21,759 bases of DNA from an uncultured Bacteroides sp. (GTDB lineage Bacteria; Bacteroidota; Bacteroidia; Bacteroidales; Bacteroidaceae). Where the stretch lies: assembly GCF_910578895.1 (NCBI RefSeq), contig NZ_CAJTSC010000051.1, positions 1 through 21,759 on the forward strand. Reading direction: 5' to 3'. The notes under the pieces are model-generated. The model was not told the origin of the DNA and ran no database searches. It saw only the letters and a program-made list of their open reading frames with translations. Of the stretch, positions 1 through 9,310 are shown in pieces. Position numbers and translations under genes: made by a program. Each line of letters opens with the position of its first letter. Position 1 is the stretch's first letter.

Positions 1-1254
1 CAGGTTGTTGCCGATTTGCAGGATACGTTCCTTATCGGTCAGGACGACTGCATCCGTCTGATTGGTTATGGCAAGAGCCAGCCCCTTGTTCATGGCGATA
101 GGCGTAAACTCCGTTTCAAGAATGTGCGTGATTACCGAAATCCGGCAAGCGGAAATAACGAGCTGTTCCTTGCCGTTGTCCAGACGGAAGAAACTCAGCA
201 GGGTGTTGAGCATTTCGCGCATACGGTCGGAAGATTGCCGGATATTACGGACATATTGCTCTTTTTTATCCGCATCATTCCCTTTTTCCATCAACGCGGT
301 ATAACCGATTATTGCGGTTAAAGGTGTGCGCAGCTCATGGGTGATGGTATGCACCGCTTTCTTGCGGGAGGCTATCAGTGCCTCGTTCTGTTCAACCGAT
401 TTTTGGAGTTCTCCGATTAAATCCGATGTTTTCCGTCGGTATCGCTTGATGCAGTTCGCATTTCGATGGATGATGATATAAGAAACGACCAAAATGAGAA
501 AGAGAAAACCCGTCAGGCTACCGATTTGAAGGAATGAGCGTTCACGCATGGCCGCTATTTCCAATTCCCTTTTTTGCAGGTCTGCTTGAACTTTTCCATC
601 TATTTGAATAATCAATCCTTGCAGCTGCCTATTCAGTTCTGCATTTCGTGCAGCAAGACTGTCGGCATGTTCCGACAAACGGCGGCTTTGCGTCTGTTGT
701 TCCGCTATGATATTCCGGTTAAAGGAACGGAGCATCGTGGTGGTCACGGTTGGTTTCGCTTCCTCTTTTTTGCCGAAGATACCCCAGAATCCTTTTCGTT
801 TCGGTTTCTTGGGCTGCTCCTGTACGCTTTTCTGCACGATTACAGGTAGTTGACGGACAATTTTCTCATTGAGGGCTTGTTGTTCATCAAGTAGCTTAAC
901 GATACCACGTATCGGCTGTTCCTTGTCTTTGAGAAGATGGCGCACGCTGTCGATACGCTCTGCCGGATAGATAGCCTTTAAACGGCAGAGCATACTATCC
1001 ATTGCCATACGTTTGGTATGGTAATGTTCCAACTCTTCATCATCCCATTCCAATATCGTTTCACCCAATAGAGAAAACTCTATCAGTTTAATATGTACAT
1101 CATTTATCTCTTTCTTTAATTCATCAATTTGTTTGTTTTCAGCTTCTAATATTTCTACTTCATGCCATTCAATATACCATGTATATGCTATTCCCACTAC
1201 TAATAGAATAATTATAGTGTGACTTGATATTATTACTTTATGTACAAAATCCAT
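1..1254 (-). CDS. rteA: RteA-like sensor histidine kinase (3' end outside window)
   Basis: This is a membrane-bound sensor kinase, with 418 residues visible from the N-terminus. The ATG at 1254 opens a protein with a membrane segment at about residues 6-26, a long helical and charged sensor region (about 30-240) and a second membrane segment at about 242-258. A HisKA dimerisation helix follows, with the H-box HTITHELRTPLTA and phospho-acceptor His306. The end of the visible part enters the ATPase domain (motif LTDKERILQIGNNL). The sequence matches my recollection of CTnDOT RteA, a hybrid kinase that with RteB switches on rteC and then the excision and transfer genes. It starts 17 bp after the outer-membrane channel gene with no room for its own promoter, so it is probably transcribed with the pump. 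In CTnDOT the upstream gene is tetQ, not a pump. The rest of the kinase and rteB would lie to the left. Confidence 0.85.
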   Translation of the reverse strand, partial: MDFVHKVIISSHTIIILLVVGIAYTWYIEWHEVEILEAENKQIDELKKEINDVHIKLIEFSLLGETILEWDDEELEHYHTKRMAMDSMLCRLKAIYPAERIDSVRHLLKDKEQPIRGIVKLLDEQQALNEKIVRQLPVIVQKSVQEQPKKPKRKGFWGIFGKKEEAKPTVTTTMLRSFNRNIIAEQQTQSRRLSEHADSLAARNAELNRQLQGLIIQIDGKVQADLQKRELEIAAMRERSFLQIGSLTGFLFLILVVSYIIIHRNANCIKRYRRKTSDLIGELQKSVEQNEALIASRKKAVHTITHELRTPLTAIIGYTALMEKGNDADKKEQYVRNIRQSSDRMREMLNTLLSFFRLDNGKEQLVISACRISVITHILETEFTPIAMNKGLALAITNQTDAVVLTDKERILQIGNNL

Positions 1255-1271
1255 CTACGTTTATATCTAAT

Positions 1272-2630
1272 TTAACTTCTGTCGCCTCCCAGCGCATGAT
1301 AAAGTTTAATAATACTCTGTATGCGTTCAAAATAGGCTTGTGACTGCAATGTTTCTGCTTCAAGCAGTGATTGCTGGGTAGTAAGCACTTCTAAATAGGT
1401 TGCGCCAGAATGGCACATCAGCAGTTCTGTCTTCCGTACAGCGTCGTTCAAAACAGAAACGCGCCTTTCACCAATTTCAATTTGAGATTTTGCCGTCTGC
1501 CATACGGCCAAAGCATCGTTCACTTCTTTTCCCGCATTCAGCAATGCTTGCCGGAACAACAGTTTGGCTTCTTCCTGACGGCTTTTGGCTATATTCAAGT
1601 TGGCTATATTCACGCTCCGGTTGAATAACGGCTGTGTAAGGGAACCGATGACGTTGAGCAACCATTGTCCGGGATTAGTGATTACTCCGCCTCCATTGTT
1701 AGTCCAACCAAGTGTCCCCGAAAGAGTGATATTAGGATAGAAAGCGGCACGGGCTACATTGGTGGCGTAAAACGCTTGTGCCAGTTCCATTTCAGCCTGA
1801 CGTACATCAGGACGGTTAGAAAGCAACTGCAAAGGAATTCCGATAGAGATTGTATCAGGAAAAGACGCCTCAGTCAAATTATTCCGTTCAATCGAGTGTG
1901 ACGGCATGGCAAGTATCGCAGACAAGGCGTTCTCTGTTTCAGAGATACTCTTGCGTATGGCCAGTTGCGATGATTCGAGTTGCATCACGTTTGCCTTTGC
2001 CTGTAATACGCCGGCTTCATTTGCCTTGCCCACCTTTTTCAATGCTTCAAGCGTGCGTACCGTAGCCCGCCAGTTTTCCAAAGTCCGATTGTTTATCGCC
2101 ATCTGTGTATCAAGCATGGAAAGTGTATAGTAACTGTCAGCTATAGTAGCGACAAGTTGTGTCTGTACGGCTTGCTGATAGTCACGGCTCCCTTGCAGTG
2201 CGGCGACCGCACCACGCTTTGCAGCCGTGAGCCTGCCGAATATATCAAGTTCCCAACTTGTAGACGCACCAACATTATATGTCTTTGCCGTCGTCCCGTC
2301 ATACCGGCTGCCACCACCTTCGGCATTAATCCCAAGTGAAGGGAGATATGAAAGCTTAGCCGTAATCAAAGCTGCCTCGGCTGCTTCAACCCTCAAACGT
2401 GCCACATTGAGATCAGTGTTCTGCTTAATTCCTGTTTCAATCAGAGACTGAAGTTTCCGGTCAGTAAACATTTCCCGCCATGACATAGATGCAATTGTTA
2501 CTGTATCAATACCTGCCGGTAAGGTCCGATATAGATTCTCTGTCGGGATTTCAGCCCGATGATACCGGCTATATGTGCTACAGCCGGTAAACATCAAAGC
2601 GGATATTATATATATTGCTATCTTCTTCAT
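1272..2630 (-). CDS. Outer-membrane efflux channel lipoprotein, TolC/NodT family
   Basis: A 452-residue outer-membrane factor that would form the exit duct of the tripartite pump encoded just upstream. The N-terminus is a lipoprotein signal with lipobox FTGC (Cys17), typical of NodT/OprM-like factors. Two repeated OEP helical/beta units follow; family signatures include SLGINAEGGGSRYD, SWELDIFGRL in the first half and LLSNRPDVRQAEMELAQAF and FYPNITLSGTLGW in the second. The length is normal for the family. The ATG directly abuts the stop of the RND gene, so the two are translationally coupled. rteA follows 17 bp downstream. The family call is firm; the transported substrate cannot be read from the sequence. 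Confidence 0.95.
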   Translation of the reverse strand: MKKIAIYIISALMFTGCSTYSRYHRAEIPTENLYRTLPAGIDTVTIASMSWREMFTDRKLQSLIETGIKQNTDLNVARLRVEAAEAALITAKLSYLPSLGINAEGGGSRYDGTTAKTYNVGASTSWELDIFGRLTAAKRGAVAALQGSRDYQQAVQTQLVATIADSYYTLSMLDTQMAINNRTLENWRATVRTLEALKKVGKANEAGVLQAKANVMQLESSQLAIRKSISETENALSAILAMPSHSIERNNLTEASFPDTISIGIPLQLLSNRPDVRQAEMELAQAFYATNVARAAFYPNITLSGTLGWTNNGGGVITNPGQWLLNVIGSLTQPLFNRSVNIANLNIAKSRQEEAKLLFRQALLNAGKEVNDALAVWQTAKSQIEIGERRVSVLNDAVRKTELLMCHSGATYLEVLTTQQSLLEAETLQSQAYFERIQSIIKLYHALGGDRS

Positions 2631-5600
2631 TTAATTACGTTTAACACGTTCTTGAATATATTGGAATACGATGAATAATGAAGGTACAAGGAACAACAGG
2701 GCCAACGTACCTATAATCATACCTCCGATTACGCCTGTGGCAAGCGAGCGGCTGCCGTTGGCACCCACGCCATGAGCCATCATCAGCGGAACAAGGCCGA
2801 ACACCATGGACAGTACGGTCATCAAGATAGGACGCAGGCGAACCTTCGCCGCACTGTATGCCGCCTGTGCCAGGGTCATACCTTCCGACCGCCGTTTGCC
2901 GGCATATTCGGTCAGCAGAATGGCAGTCTTGGCAAGCAGTCCGATAATCATAATCAGTCCGGTCTGCATATAGATGTTGTTCTCCAGCCCGAACAGCCAT
3001 GAGAACAGGAAGCTGCCCATCAGCCCGCAGGGAACTGACAATAAAACCGCGAAGGGAATAAACACGCTTTCATAGAGGGCACACAGAATCAGATATACCA
3101 AAACCATACAGAATATGAATATAAGCGTGGCATTATTGGCAGTCTTGCTCTCCTCACGTGAGATACCCCCAAACTCATAGGTGTAATTTGCCGGAAGCAC
3201 TTCGTGCGCCGTCTTCCTGATTGCATCAAGTACCTGCCCCGAACTATAACCTTGAGTCGGAGAACCATTTATCGAAATGGCATTGAACATGTTAAAACGG
3301 GTGAGATCCGACGGACCGTTGGTTTTGGTCAGGCGTACAAACTGGCTTAATGGTGCCATACCACCACCGGATGTACGTACATACATGTGATTAAGGGATT
3401 CCGCATTTACACGATATTCCGAAGGAGCCTGCATCGTTACATTGTAGAGTTTGGAGAATCGGTTGAAATCCGAAACATATTGTCCCGTGCAATATCCCGA
3501 AAGCGTAGAGAGCACATCGGACGGGGAAACACCCGACTGTTCGCATTTCGCCGCGTCAATATCCACCCAGTATTGCGGGTAGTCCGTAGCAAATGAGGAA
3601 TAGACTTCTCCGATTTCAGGACGCTGCGACAATGCCTCGACAAACTTGTCTGCCTCTTTCTTGAAGGCGGCGATGTTACCGCCGGCCTTGTCCTGCAAGT
3701 AAAGTTCAAAGCCGTTCCCCATACCGTATCCGGCAATCATCGGGGGAGACATGGCGAATACGGTGGCATCGGGGATGTCTGAGGTGGCGGCATAAATTTT
3801 TCCTATGACATCATTGACCGACTGCCCTTTCCCCTCACGCTGTTTCCAGTCTTTAAGCGTCACGAAATACATAGCTTGTGACGGACCGGAGCCGCTGAAA
3901 GAAAAACCGGCTATCGCGCCACTGTATTCAATCTCGCTTACGCTGTCGAGACAGTCGCCGATACGCTTCATGACCTTGCCCGTCTGTGCCATCGAGGTGC
4001 CGGGTTTTGTATTCATGCTCACCGACACCGTGCCGGTATCCTCTTCGGGGATGAGCCCCGTCTTCGTGACATTGACAAATAGTACCAGCAACCCGAACGA
4101 GACCGCAATGGTGCCCCACAACAGCCACCGGCGATGGATGATGTATAGTACCCCACGCACATAGCGACGGCTCAGGCGGTTGAAGACCGCATTGAAAGCC
4201 TTGCGGAAGCGCGCCGCAAAATTGTTCTTCGTGTTTCCGTGCTCATCGGTATAAGGTTTCAGGAACAAAGCGCACAACGCAGGAGAGAGGGTGAACGCAT
4301 TGATAGCCGAGATGCCCACGGCAACCGCCATCGTAATGCCGAACTGGGCATAAAAGGCTCCGGAAGTGCCGCCCACCATGGCTACCGGAAAAAACACTGC
4401 CATGAATATAATGGTAGAGGTAAGTATGGCCGAAGATACCCCTTTCATGGCATCATCGGAGGCGAGAACTGCAGACTGATAGCCCTCGTCAAATTTCGCC
4501 TGTACCGCTTCCACCACCACGATGGCGTCATCGACCACAGTCCCTATGGCAAGCACAAGGGCGAACAGGGTAAGCAAGTTGATGGAAAATCCAATCATGG
4601 ACATTACGGCGAATGTGCCGATGATGGATACAAAGATGGAAATCGTGGGAATAAGCGTGGACTTGATGTCCTGCAAGAACACATACACCACCACAATAAC
4701 CAGAAGTATCGCCTCGATAAGCGTCCGTATGACAGAATGGATGGAGGCATACAGGAACTTGTTGGTATCGGTAAGTACCACGAATTCTGTTCCCTCCGGC
4801 AGGTCACGCTTCAAGTCATCGAGTACCTCATGAATTTCTTTGATGGTACTTGAAGCATTGGAACCGGCTTTCTGGTTAATAAGCATAATGGCAGCCGGAC
4901 GACCGTTCACCTCGGTAGAATAATTATAGCTTTCATCACCGAGTTCCACGTCGGCCACGTCCTTCAGCCTCAGTACATCGCCTCCGGACTGGGACTTGAT
5001 TACCAGTTCACCGAATTCTTCCGCCGTGGAAAGACGTCCGCGATACTTCATCGTGTATTCATTGGCCGTGGGATGGTTTGCTCCGAACGAACCGGTGGCA
5101 GCCTCGATATTCTGTTTCGCCAGAACTGAGGAAATATCATCGGGAATCAGTCCGTATTGAGCCATCTTGTCGGGACGCAGCCAGAGGCGCATACTGTAAT
5201 TGGAACCGAACAGTTGCGCCTTGCCGACCCCGCTTATTCGTTTCAAGCGTGGTTCGACATTGATTTTCATGTAGTTGTTGAGAAACGTCTGGTCGAAACG
5301 GTCGTCGGGTGAGTAAAGCGCGAAAGTCATAAGTTCGGCATTCTGCTGTTTCTCTGTCGTGACACCGCTTTTGGTGGCCTCCGCCGGAAGCTGGCTCAAC
5401 GCACCGTTTACGCGGTTCTGAACGTTTACCGCCGCCATGTCCGCATTTGCGCCCTGTTTGAAATAGATGTTGATGGATGCGTCTCCCGTGTTTGATGCGG
5501 TCGAGGTCATATAAATCATGTCCTCCACGCCGTTGATTGCTTCCTCAAGCGGGACGATTACCGCTTTCTGCACAGTTTCGGCATTTGCACCGGGATAGGT

Positions 5601-5744
5601 GCAGAATACGTTGACGGTCGGTGGTGCGATGTCGGGATATTGCTCCACGGGAAGGGCCTTCATTGCGATAATGCCCATCAGGACAATCACCACGGAGATA
5701 ACGCCCGAAAACACCGGGCGGTCTATGAAAAAGCGCAAGTTCAT
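2631..5744 (-). CDS. RND multidrug efflux permease (HAE1, AcrB/MexB type)
   Basis: A 1037-residue inner-membrane drug/proton antiporter. The start FFIDRPVFSGVISVVIVLMG and the periplasmic motifs EQYPDIAPPTV and YPGANAETVQ are classic HAE1 signatures. The proton relay is intact: adjacent aspartates D405 and D406 in GTVVDDAIVVVEA (TM4) and lysine K939 in GLLAKTAILLTEYA (TM10). Length and the twelve-helix, two-porter layout are standard, and I see no interruption. The ATG overlaps the adaptor stop by 4 bp (ATGA) and the stop abuts the channel ATG, so adaptor, pump and channel are one unit. Pumps of this family export hydrophobic drugs, dyes or bile salts; which of these applies here is unknown. 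Carriage on a conjugative element suggests a selectable resistance trait, which is inference. Confidence 0.97.
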   Translation of the reverse strand: MNLRFFIDRPVFSGVISVVIVLMGIIAMKALPVEQYPDIAPPTVNVFCTYPGANAETVQKAVIVPLEEAINGVEDMIYMTSTASNTGDASINIYFKQGANADMAAVNVQNRVNGALSQLPAEATKSGVTTEKQQNAELMTFALYSPDDRFDQTFLNNYMKINVEPRLKRISGVGKAQLFGSNYSMRLWLRPDKMAQYGLIPDDISSVLAKQNIEAATGSFGANHPTANEYTMKYRGRLSTAEEFGELVIKSQSGGDVLRLKDVADVELGDESYNYSTEVNGRPAAIMLINQKAGSNASSTIKEIHEVLDDLKRDLPEGTEFVVLTDTNKFLYASIHSVIRTLIEAILLVIVVVYVFLQDIKSTLIPTISIFVSIIGTFAVMSMIGFSINLLTLFALVLAIGTVVDDAIVVVEAVQAKFDEGYQSAVLASDDAMKGVSSAILTSTIIFMAVFFPVAMVGGTSGAFYAQFGITMAVAVGISAINAFTLSPALCALFLKPYTDEHGNTKNNFAARFRKAFNAVFNRLSRRYVRGVLYIIHRRWLLWGTIAVSFGLLVLFVNVTKTGLIPEEDTGTVSVSMNTKPGTSMAQTGKVMKRIGDCLDSVSEIEYSGAIAGFSFSGSGPSQAMYFVTLKDWKQREGKGQSVNDVIGKIYAATSDIPDATVFAMSPPMIAGYGMGNGFELYLQDKAGGNIAAFKKEADKFVEALSQRPEIGEVYSSFATDYPQYWVDIDAAKCEQSGVSPSDVLSTLSGYCTGQYVSDFNRFSKLYNVTMQAPSEYRVNAESLNHMYVRTSGGGMAPLSQFVRLTKTNGPSDLTRFNMFNAISINGSPTQGYSSGQVLDAIRKTAHEVLPANYTYEFGGISREESKTANNATLIFIFCMVLVYLILCALYESVFIPFAVLLSVPCGLMGSFLFSWLFGLENNIYMQTGLIMIIGLLAKTAILLTEYAGKRRSEGMTLAQAAYSAAKVRLRPILMTVLSMVFGLVPLMMAHGVGANGSRSLATGVIGGMIIGTLALLFLVPSLFIVFQYIQERVKRN

Positions 5745-6865
5745 GGGGTTACGGTTTTAGGTGTGACAATCATTCCTTCCCTTACAAGTCCTACTCCTTC
5801 GCACACAATGGTATCACCGACAGAGAGCCCCTGCTTTACAACGAAGTGGTTGCCGTCGTTCAGACGGTCCGCTGTCAGGTAAGCGGCTTCACTCTTCCCG
5901 TTTTTAAGGCGGTAGGCGATAATTTTGTCCTGCAACTCGACAGTGGCGGTCATGGGAACCAGAATGGCATCCGTATTCAGTCCTTGCAGGATGACGTTGC
6001 CGATGGTCCCGCTCAGCAGCTCGCGGTCGGGATTGGGGAACAGGGCTTTGATTTGTACCGCTCCGGTAGTAGGATTCACCACACCGCTGACGGTCTCTAT
6101 GTGCCCCTTCTGTCCGTAGAAAGTGCCGTCATTCAGTTGCAGGCTGATTTCAGGCATTTTGGAAATCATCTTGTCAATTGATCCGTATCGCGCCCTGAGC
6201 TGACGCAGCTTGTTTTCGGAAACGGAGAAATAGGCGTACATCTCCGAATTGTCAGATACCACCGTGAACGGCTGTGCCATGTTGGGATTGACAAGTGCGC
6301 CGATGCGGAAGGGCAGTGTGCCTATCACGCCATCACTCGGACTTTTTATCTCGGTATATGAAAGGTTGTTGCGGGCATCCGTCTCCTGTGCCTTTGCCTG
6401 TTCGAGTTCGGCAAGTGCCACAGCCAGTTGATTCCGGGCAAGAGATAGTTCATAATCGGATATGACCTTCTCGTCAAACAAGGCTTGCTTGCCTTGCAGT
6501 TCGATTCGTGCCGTTTCAGTCTTGGCTTGTGCAGCGCTGACGTTGGCCTGCGCCGTGCGTAGTGCCGCCAGATAAGGCACTTGGTCAATCACGGCCAATA
6601 CTTGTTCGGATTTCACCCATTCACCTTCTTTTACACACAGGCGGCTGATACGTCCCGAAATCTGGGGCATGATGTCCACATCCTGCCGTCCGCGGATGGA
6701 GGCAGAATACGTTTCCTGAAATTCAATAGGCCGGGAAGAAACCACCATAACGGGCAGTGTCTGTCCCGTTTCCTGTCCTTTCTGTTCCGGTTTGCAGGCT
6801 GCCAGTGAAGCAGCCATAAGGGTCGTTGCCGTGACACCGGCAATCCATGTTCGTCGATTCATCAT
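5741..6865 (-). CDS. RND periplasmic adaptor (membrane fusion protein)
   Basis: A 374-residue adaptor linking the RND pump to the outer-membrane channel. A lipoprotein signal with lipobox LAAC (Cys24) anchors it to the inner membrane. Beta-barrel and lipoyl segments follow (SIRGRQDVDIMPQISGRI and VKEGEWVKSEQVLAVID), then a helical hairpin rich in Ala, Gln and Glu (about 95-155), the second lipoyl half (SYTEIKSPSDGVIGTLPFRI) and a C-terminal membrane-proximal barrel. Length is typical. The start is ATGATG; the first ATG overlaps the stop of the acetyltransferase gene by 4 bp, so translation of the two genes is coupled. Confidence 0.95.
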   Translation of the reverse strand: MMNRRTWIAGVTATTLMAASLAACKPEQKGQETGQTLPVMVVSSRPIEFQETYSASIRGRQDVDIMPQISGRISRLCVKEGEWVKSEQVLAVIDQVPYLAALRTAQANVSAAQAKTETARIELQGKQALFDEKVISDYELSLARNQLAVALAELEQAKAQETDARNNLSYTEIKSPSDGVIGTLPFRIGALVNPNMAQPFTVVSDNSEMYAYFSVSENKLRQLRARYGSIDKMISKMPEISLQLNDGTFYGQKGHIETVSGVVNPTTGAVQIKALFPNPDRELLSGTIGNVILQGLNTDAILVPMTATVELQDKIIAYRLKNGKSEAAYLTADRLNDGNHFVVKQGLSVGDTIVCEGVGLVREGMIVTPKTVTP

Positions 6866-7401
6866 CTGTTCTTATTGTTTTTCCATTCTTTATTCAATAT
6901 CGCATAGATGCAAGTATCCTCATACCGTGGTGTACCGTCAGGATGACATACAAACGATATGAACTCTTTCATACATCCTTCACACCTCATTCCGAGACGT
7001 TCACACAATCTTTTCGACCGCAGATTATCGTCTTCGACAAATCCGTAAACACGTCGTGCGCCGGCATCACGGAAAAGGTAGTCCAAAAATCCTGTTGCCG
7101 CTTCATACGCCAATCCCTTGCCTTCGAAATGTTTGTTGAAATGCCAACCAATGCTATAAGTGTCAGTATATTCGCACAGAGCGAAAACATCACCGATAAT
7201 AAAATCGTCCTCTCGCAGACATACGGCATAGCGCAGCATATCCTCGGAAGAATGGAAAATATAAGCCAATGCCGATTCTTCAGAATACAGACGGTCACCA
7301 ACAAAGCAATTGACGCGTGGATGAGAAAGGTATTCCAACAAACCTGCGGCATCCTTCTTCTGAAAGTCCCTGATGATAAGATGTTCTGTTTTAATGATCA
7401 T
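6862..7401 (-). CDS. GNAT acetyltransferase (RimJ/RimL-like)
   Basis: A 179-residue cytosolic acetyl-CoA-dependent N-acetyltransferase and first gene of the efflux operon. The N-terminal strand TEHLIIRDFQKKDAAGLLEY, the central SIGWHFNKHFEGKGLAYEA (a degenerate acetyl-CoA loop, GKGLA) and the distal DDNLRSKRLCERLGM are characteristic of Acetyltransf_3/RimJ-like GNATs. I chose ATG 7401 over the in-frame TTG at 7410; a -7 box at 7421-7428 would give a leader of about 14 nt to this ATG. Members of this family modify protein N-termini, amino acids or drugs, so the substrate is open. Its coupling to an efflux pump suggests two resistance activities against one compound class, but that is inference. 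Confidence 0.88.
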   Translation of the reverse strand: MIIKTEHLIIRDFQKKDAAGLLEYLSHPRVNCFVGDRLYSEESALAYIFHSSEDMLRYAVCLREDDFIIGDVFALCEYTDTYSIGWHFNKHFEGKGLAYEAATGFLDYLFRDAGARRVYGFVEDDNLRSKRLCERLGMRCEGCMKEFISFVCHPDGTPRYEDTCIYAILNKEWKNNKNR

Positions 7402-7420
7402 ATATCGCAAATTTTAGATG

Positions 7421-7513
7421 CAAAAATACTTCGTACCCAATATGCTGACAATCGGAATACAATCGAAACGGAGAAAACCGCTTCCAGAACGACGAAAATA
7501 GCTTCCGAAATAT
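7421..7513 (-). promoter_or_regulatory. Promoter and predicted LytTR operator of efflux-rteA operon (site C)
   Basis: On the minus strand a -7 box TATTTTTG lies at 7428-7421 (Bacteroides consensus TAnnTTTG). Upstream are three direct repeats with 21-bp period: CCGTTTCGA (ending at 7465), TCGTTCTGG (7486) and a weak ATATTTCGG (7507). The nearest repeat is 37 bp from the first base of the -7 box, the same geometry as the sites near 12208 and 15893. The repeats fill the gap between the LtaS-like gene and the acetyltransferase. The role as activator sites for the LytTR regulator at 17189-17944 is inferred from period and spacing. Confidence 0.6.
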
Positions 7514-7516
7514 CGG

Positions 7517-9310
7517 CTATCGCAAATCCTTCAATTTGTCGAATCGTATTATCCGGTCAGAGATTACCTGAGACTGCCGCATTCTCAGAAGTTCCTCGCG
7601 GGATAAAAACATGGTATCTCCCTCTATACTTCTTTTCGGGCTGATGGCAACACCCGGCTTTCCAGAATCGAGAATACTTTGACCGATACCGCTCCACCGA
7701 TAACTTTCCAGACCGAGCAAGTTCAAAAGCGTGGTATAGATGTCCACCTGTCCCATTACTTTTGTATGATACATTGCTATAGGAGAGTTTAATACAATAA
7801 AAGGGGTGAACTCGTTCTCCGAAACGATTCCTTTCCCTGCTTTTGTACGGCACAAATCTTTGCGATTGTCCGCCAGTCCTTCGTGGTCGCCGGTTATCAC
7901 CACCATTGTCCGTCCGTATTCGGGACGTGTTCTCAGATATTCCACGAATTTCCCGATCGCCTCGTCCGTATAATGCGCCACGGTCATATAGTCAGCCATG
8001 ACTTCGGGAATCCGATTGGAGAAATGGACGGTTTTTAGAGATTCTGGCATCTTGAACGGCGAATGACCGGAATATGTGACCATCTGAATAAATACATTTT
8101 CATCGGAACGCCAAATCTCCCCGTTTTCCATTTTTTCCCTGCATTGGCTGAAAAAAGCGTTGTCGCCCAACCTTTTCCGGTTTCCGAATGCTTCCGTCAT
8201 CCGGAAATCAGGATAAGAGACAATGGTATCTATTCCGAAACTCCGGGCCACCGCCCCCTGATTCCATGTTTTTGTCTTATCCACTGTTAAAAGATAATTG
8301 CGAGTTCCCTTAAGTTCTTTCATTGCCTTGGGCAAAGTGTGGTATGTATTGAGAGGAAACCGGCAACTGTATGCGCCGGTCTGCAATGGCAACAGACCGG
8401 CGAGCACAAGCAACTGGGCATCAATGGAACGCCCTCCGTTGACTTGTGTAAGCACATGGGGGGCATACAGCGTGGACCGTTCTTTGAGAAGTTTATTGAG
8501 ATAGGGTGTGATTTCCTGATTCTCAACGGTGAGATTCAGTACCCAGCTCTCCAGTGATTCGGCCAGAATAAAGATGCAGTTGTCCCTGGATGCAATGTCC
8601 GGCACAGGAACAAGCGCAGGTCTCTCCGAAAGCCAATTGTGAATTTCATGTTCCTGTTCTTCCGTTAGTTCAGGTAGTTCGTCGGCATAGTCAAAATAGA
8701 GTGTGCCGAACAGTGTATAAAGCGGCGGACCACTTGCGTGTCGATGGGCAGACGATTTCATGTTCCTATAGACTGTAAGGAAACCGCCTCGGATAGAAAG
8801 ATTGACAGCCAACAGTGCACATAAAAATATGAGCAGTGTAAAATAAGCGTGTTTGCCAAACGGAAATATGATTTTCGACCGATGGTTTCTCCAAAGCATA
8901 AAAAACACGACAGCGGCAGTTGAAGCAGGAAATAGTCCGTCGCACCATCGGAATGAAGCTGCCACACTCGGTAGAAAATCGGTCAGATTTCCTGCCAATA
9001 GGTAACTTGATAAGGGAATGGCGGAAAAATAGCTCCGATAATATAACAAGTTGGCTACCATCCATATATCCAGTACCACCATGACAAGTATGCTTGCCGC
9101 TATACGTCTTGTCAATATGTAGGGAACGGACAAGACAAGCGTGGCTGCAAGAGCCGTGGCATACGACTCCCAACATGAGAAAGGTGTAAAGGTGGTGTAA
9201 TAACACCATATTGCATTAAACAGGAGGAATTTGAAAAATACTCCCGCTATTGGAATGGCAGGCTGTATTCTGCTGCCTGCAACATTCCCTTCTTGTTTGT
9301 TAACAGTCAT
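7517..9310 (-). CDS. LtaS-like membrane phosphotransferase/sulfatase-family protein
   Basis: A 597-residue inner-membrane enzyme with about five N-terminal membrane helices (residues 15-180) and a large extracytoplasmic alkaline-phosphatase/sulfatase-fold domain. Expected metal and catalytic residues are present: E251 in ESLESW, S295 in NGGRSIDAQ at the nucleophile position, H416 in YSGHSPF, and D475/H476 in GDHEG. In Staphylococcus LtaS the nucleophile is Thr; here Ser takes its place. Gram-negative members of this superfamily transfer phosphoethanolamine or phosphoglycerol to envelope glycans, so a cell-envelope decoration role is likely, but substrate and product are not readable. The ATG at 9310 is followed by MTVNKQEG. 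It sits 160 bp downstream of the chimeric gene and may be read from that promoter. Confidence 0.85.
   Translation of the reverse strand: MTVNKQEGNVAGSRIQPAIPIAGVFFKFLLFNAIWCYYTTFTPFSCWESYATALAATLVLSVPYILTRRIAASILVMVVLDIWMVANLLYYRSYFSAIPLSSYLLAGNLTDFLPSVAASFRWCDGLFPASTAAVVFFMLWRNHRSKIIFPFGKHAYFTLLIFLCALLAVNLSIRGGFLTVYRNMKSSAHRHASGPPLYTLFGTLYFDYADELPELTEEQEHEIHNWLSERPALVPVPDIASRDNCIFILAESLESWVLNLTVENQEITPYLNKLLKERSTLYAPHVLTQVNGGRSIDAQLLVLAGLLPLQTGAYSCRFPLNTYHTLPKAMKELKGTRNYLLTVDKTKTWNQGAVARSFGIDTIVSYPDFRMTEAFGNRKRLGDNAFFSQCREKMENGEIWRSDENVFIQMVTYSGHSPFKMPESLKTVHFSNRIPEVMADYMTVAHYTDEAIGKFVEYLRTRPEYGRTMVVITGDHEGLADNRKDLCRTKAGKGIVSENEFTPFIVLNSPIAMYHTKVMGQVDIYTTLLNLLGLESYRWSGIGQSILDSGKPGVAISPKRSIEGDTMFLSREELLRMRQSQVISDRIIRFDKLKDLR

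Noticed and set aside
4239..4853. Plus-strand open frame of 204 codons
   Set aside because: It lies wholly antisense to the intact RND permease gene and has a His/Gly/Arg-rich composition typical of a shadow frame.
6847..7644. Plus-strand open frame of 265 codons
   Set aside because: It is antisense to the acetyltransferase gene, crosses operator C and runs into the LtaS-like gene; no domain or ribosome site is seen.
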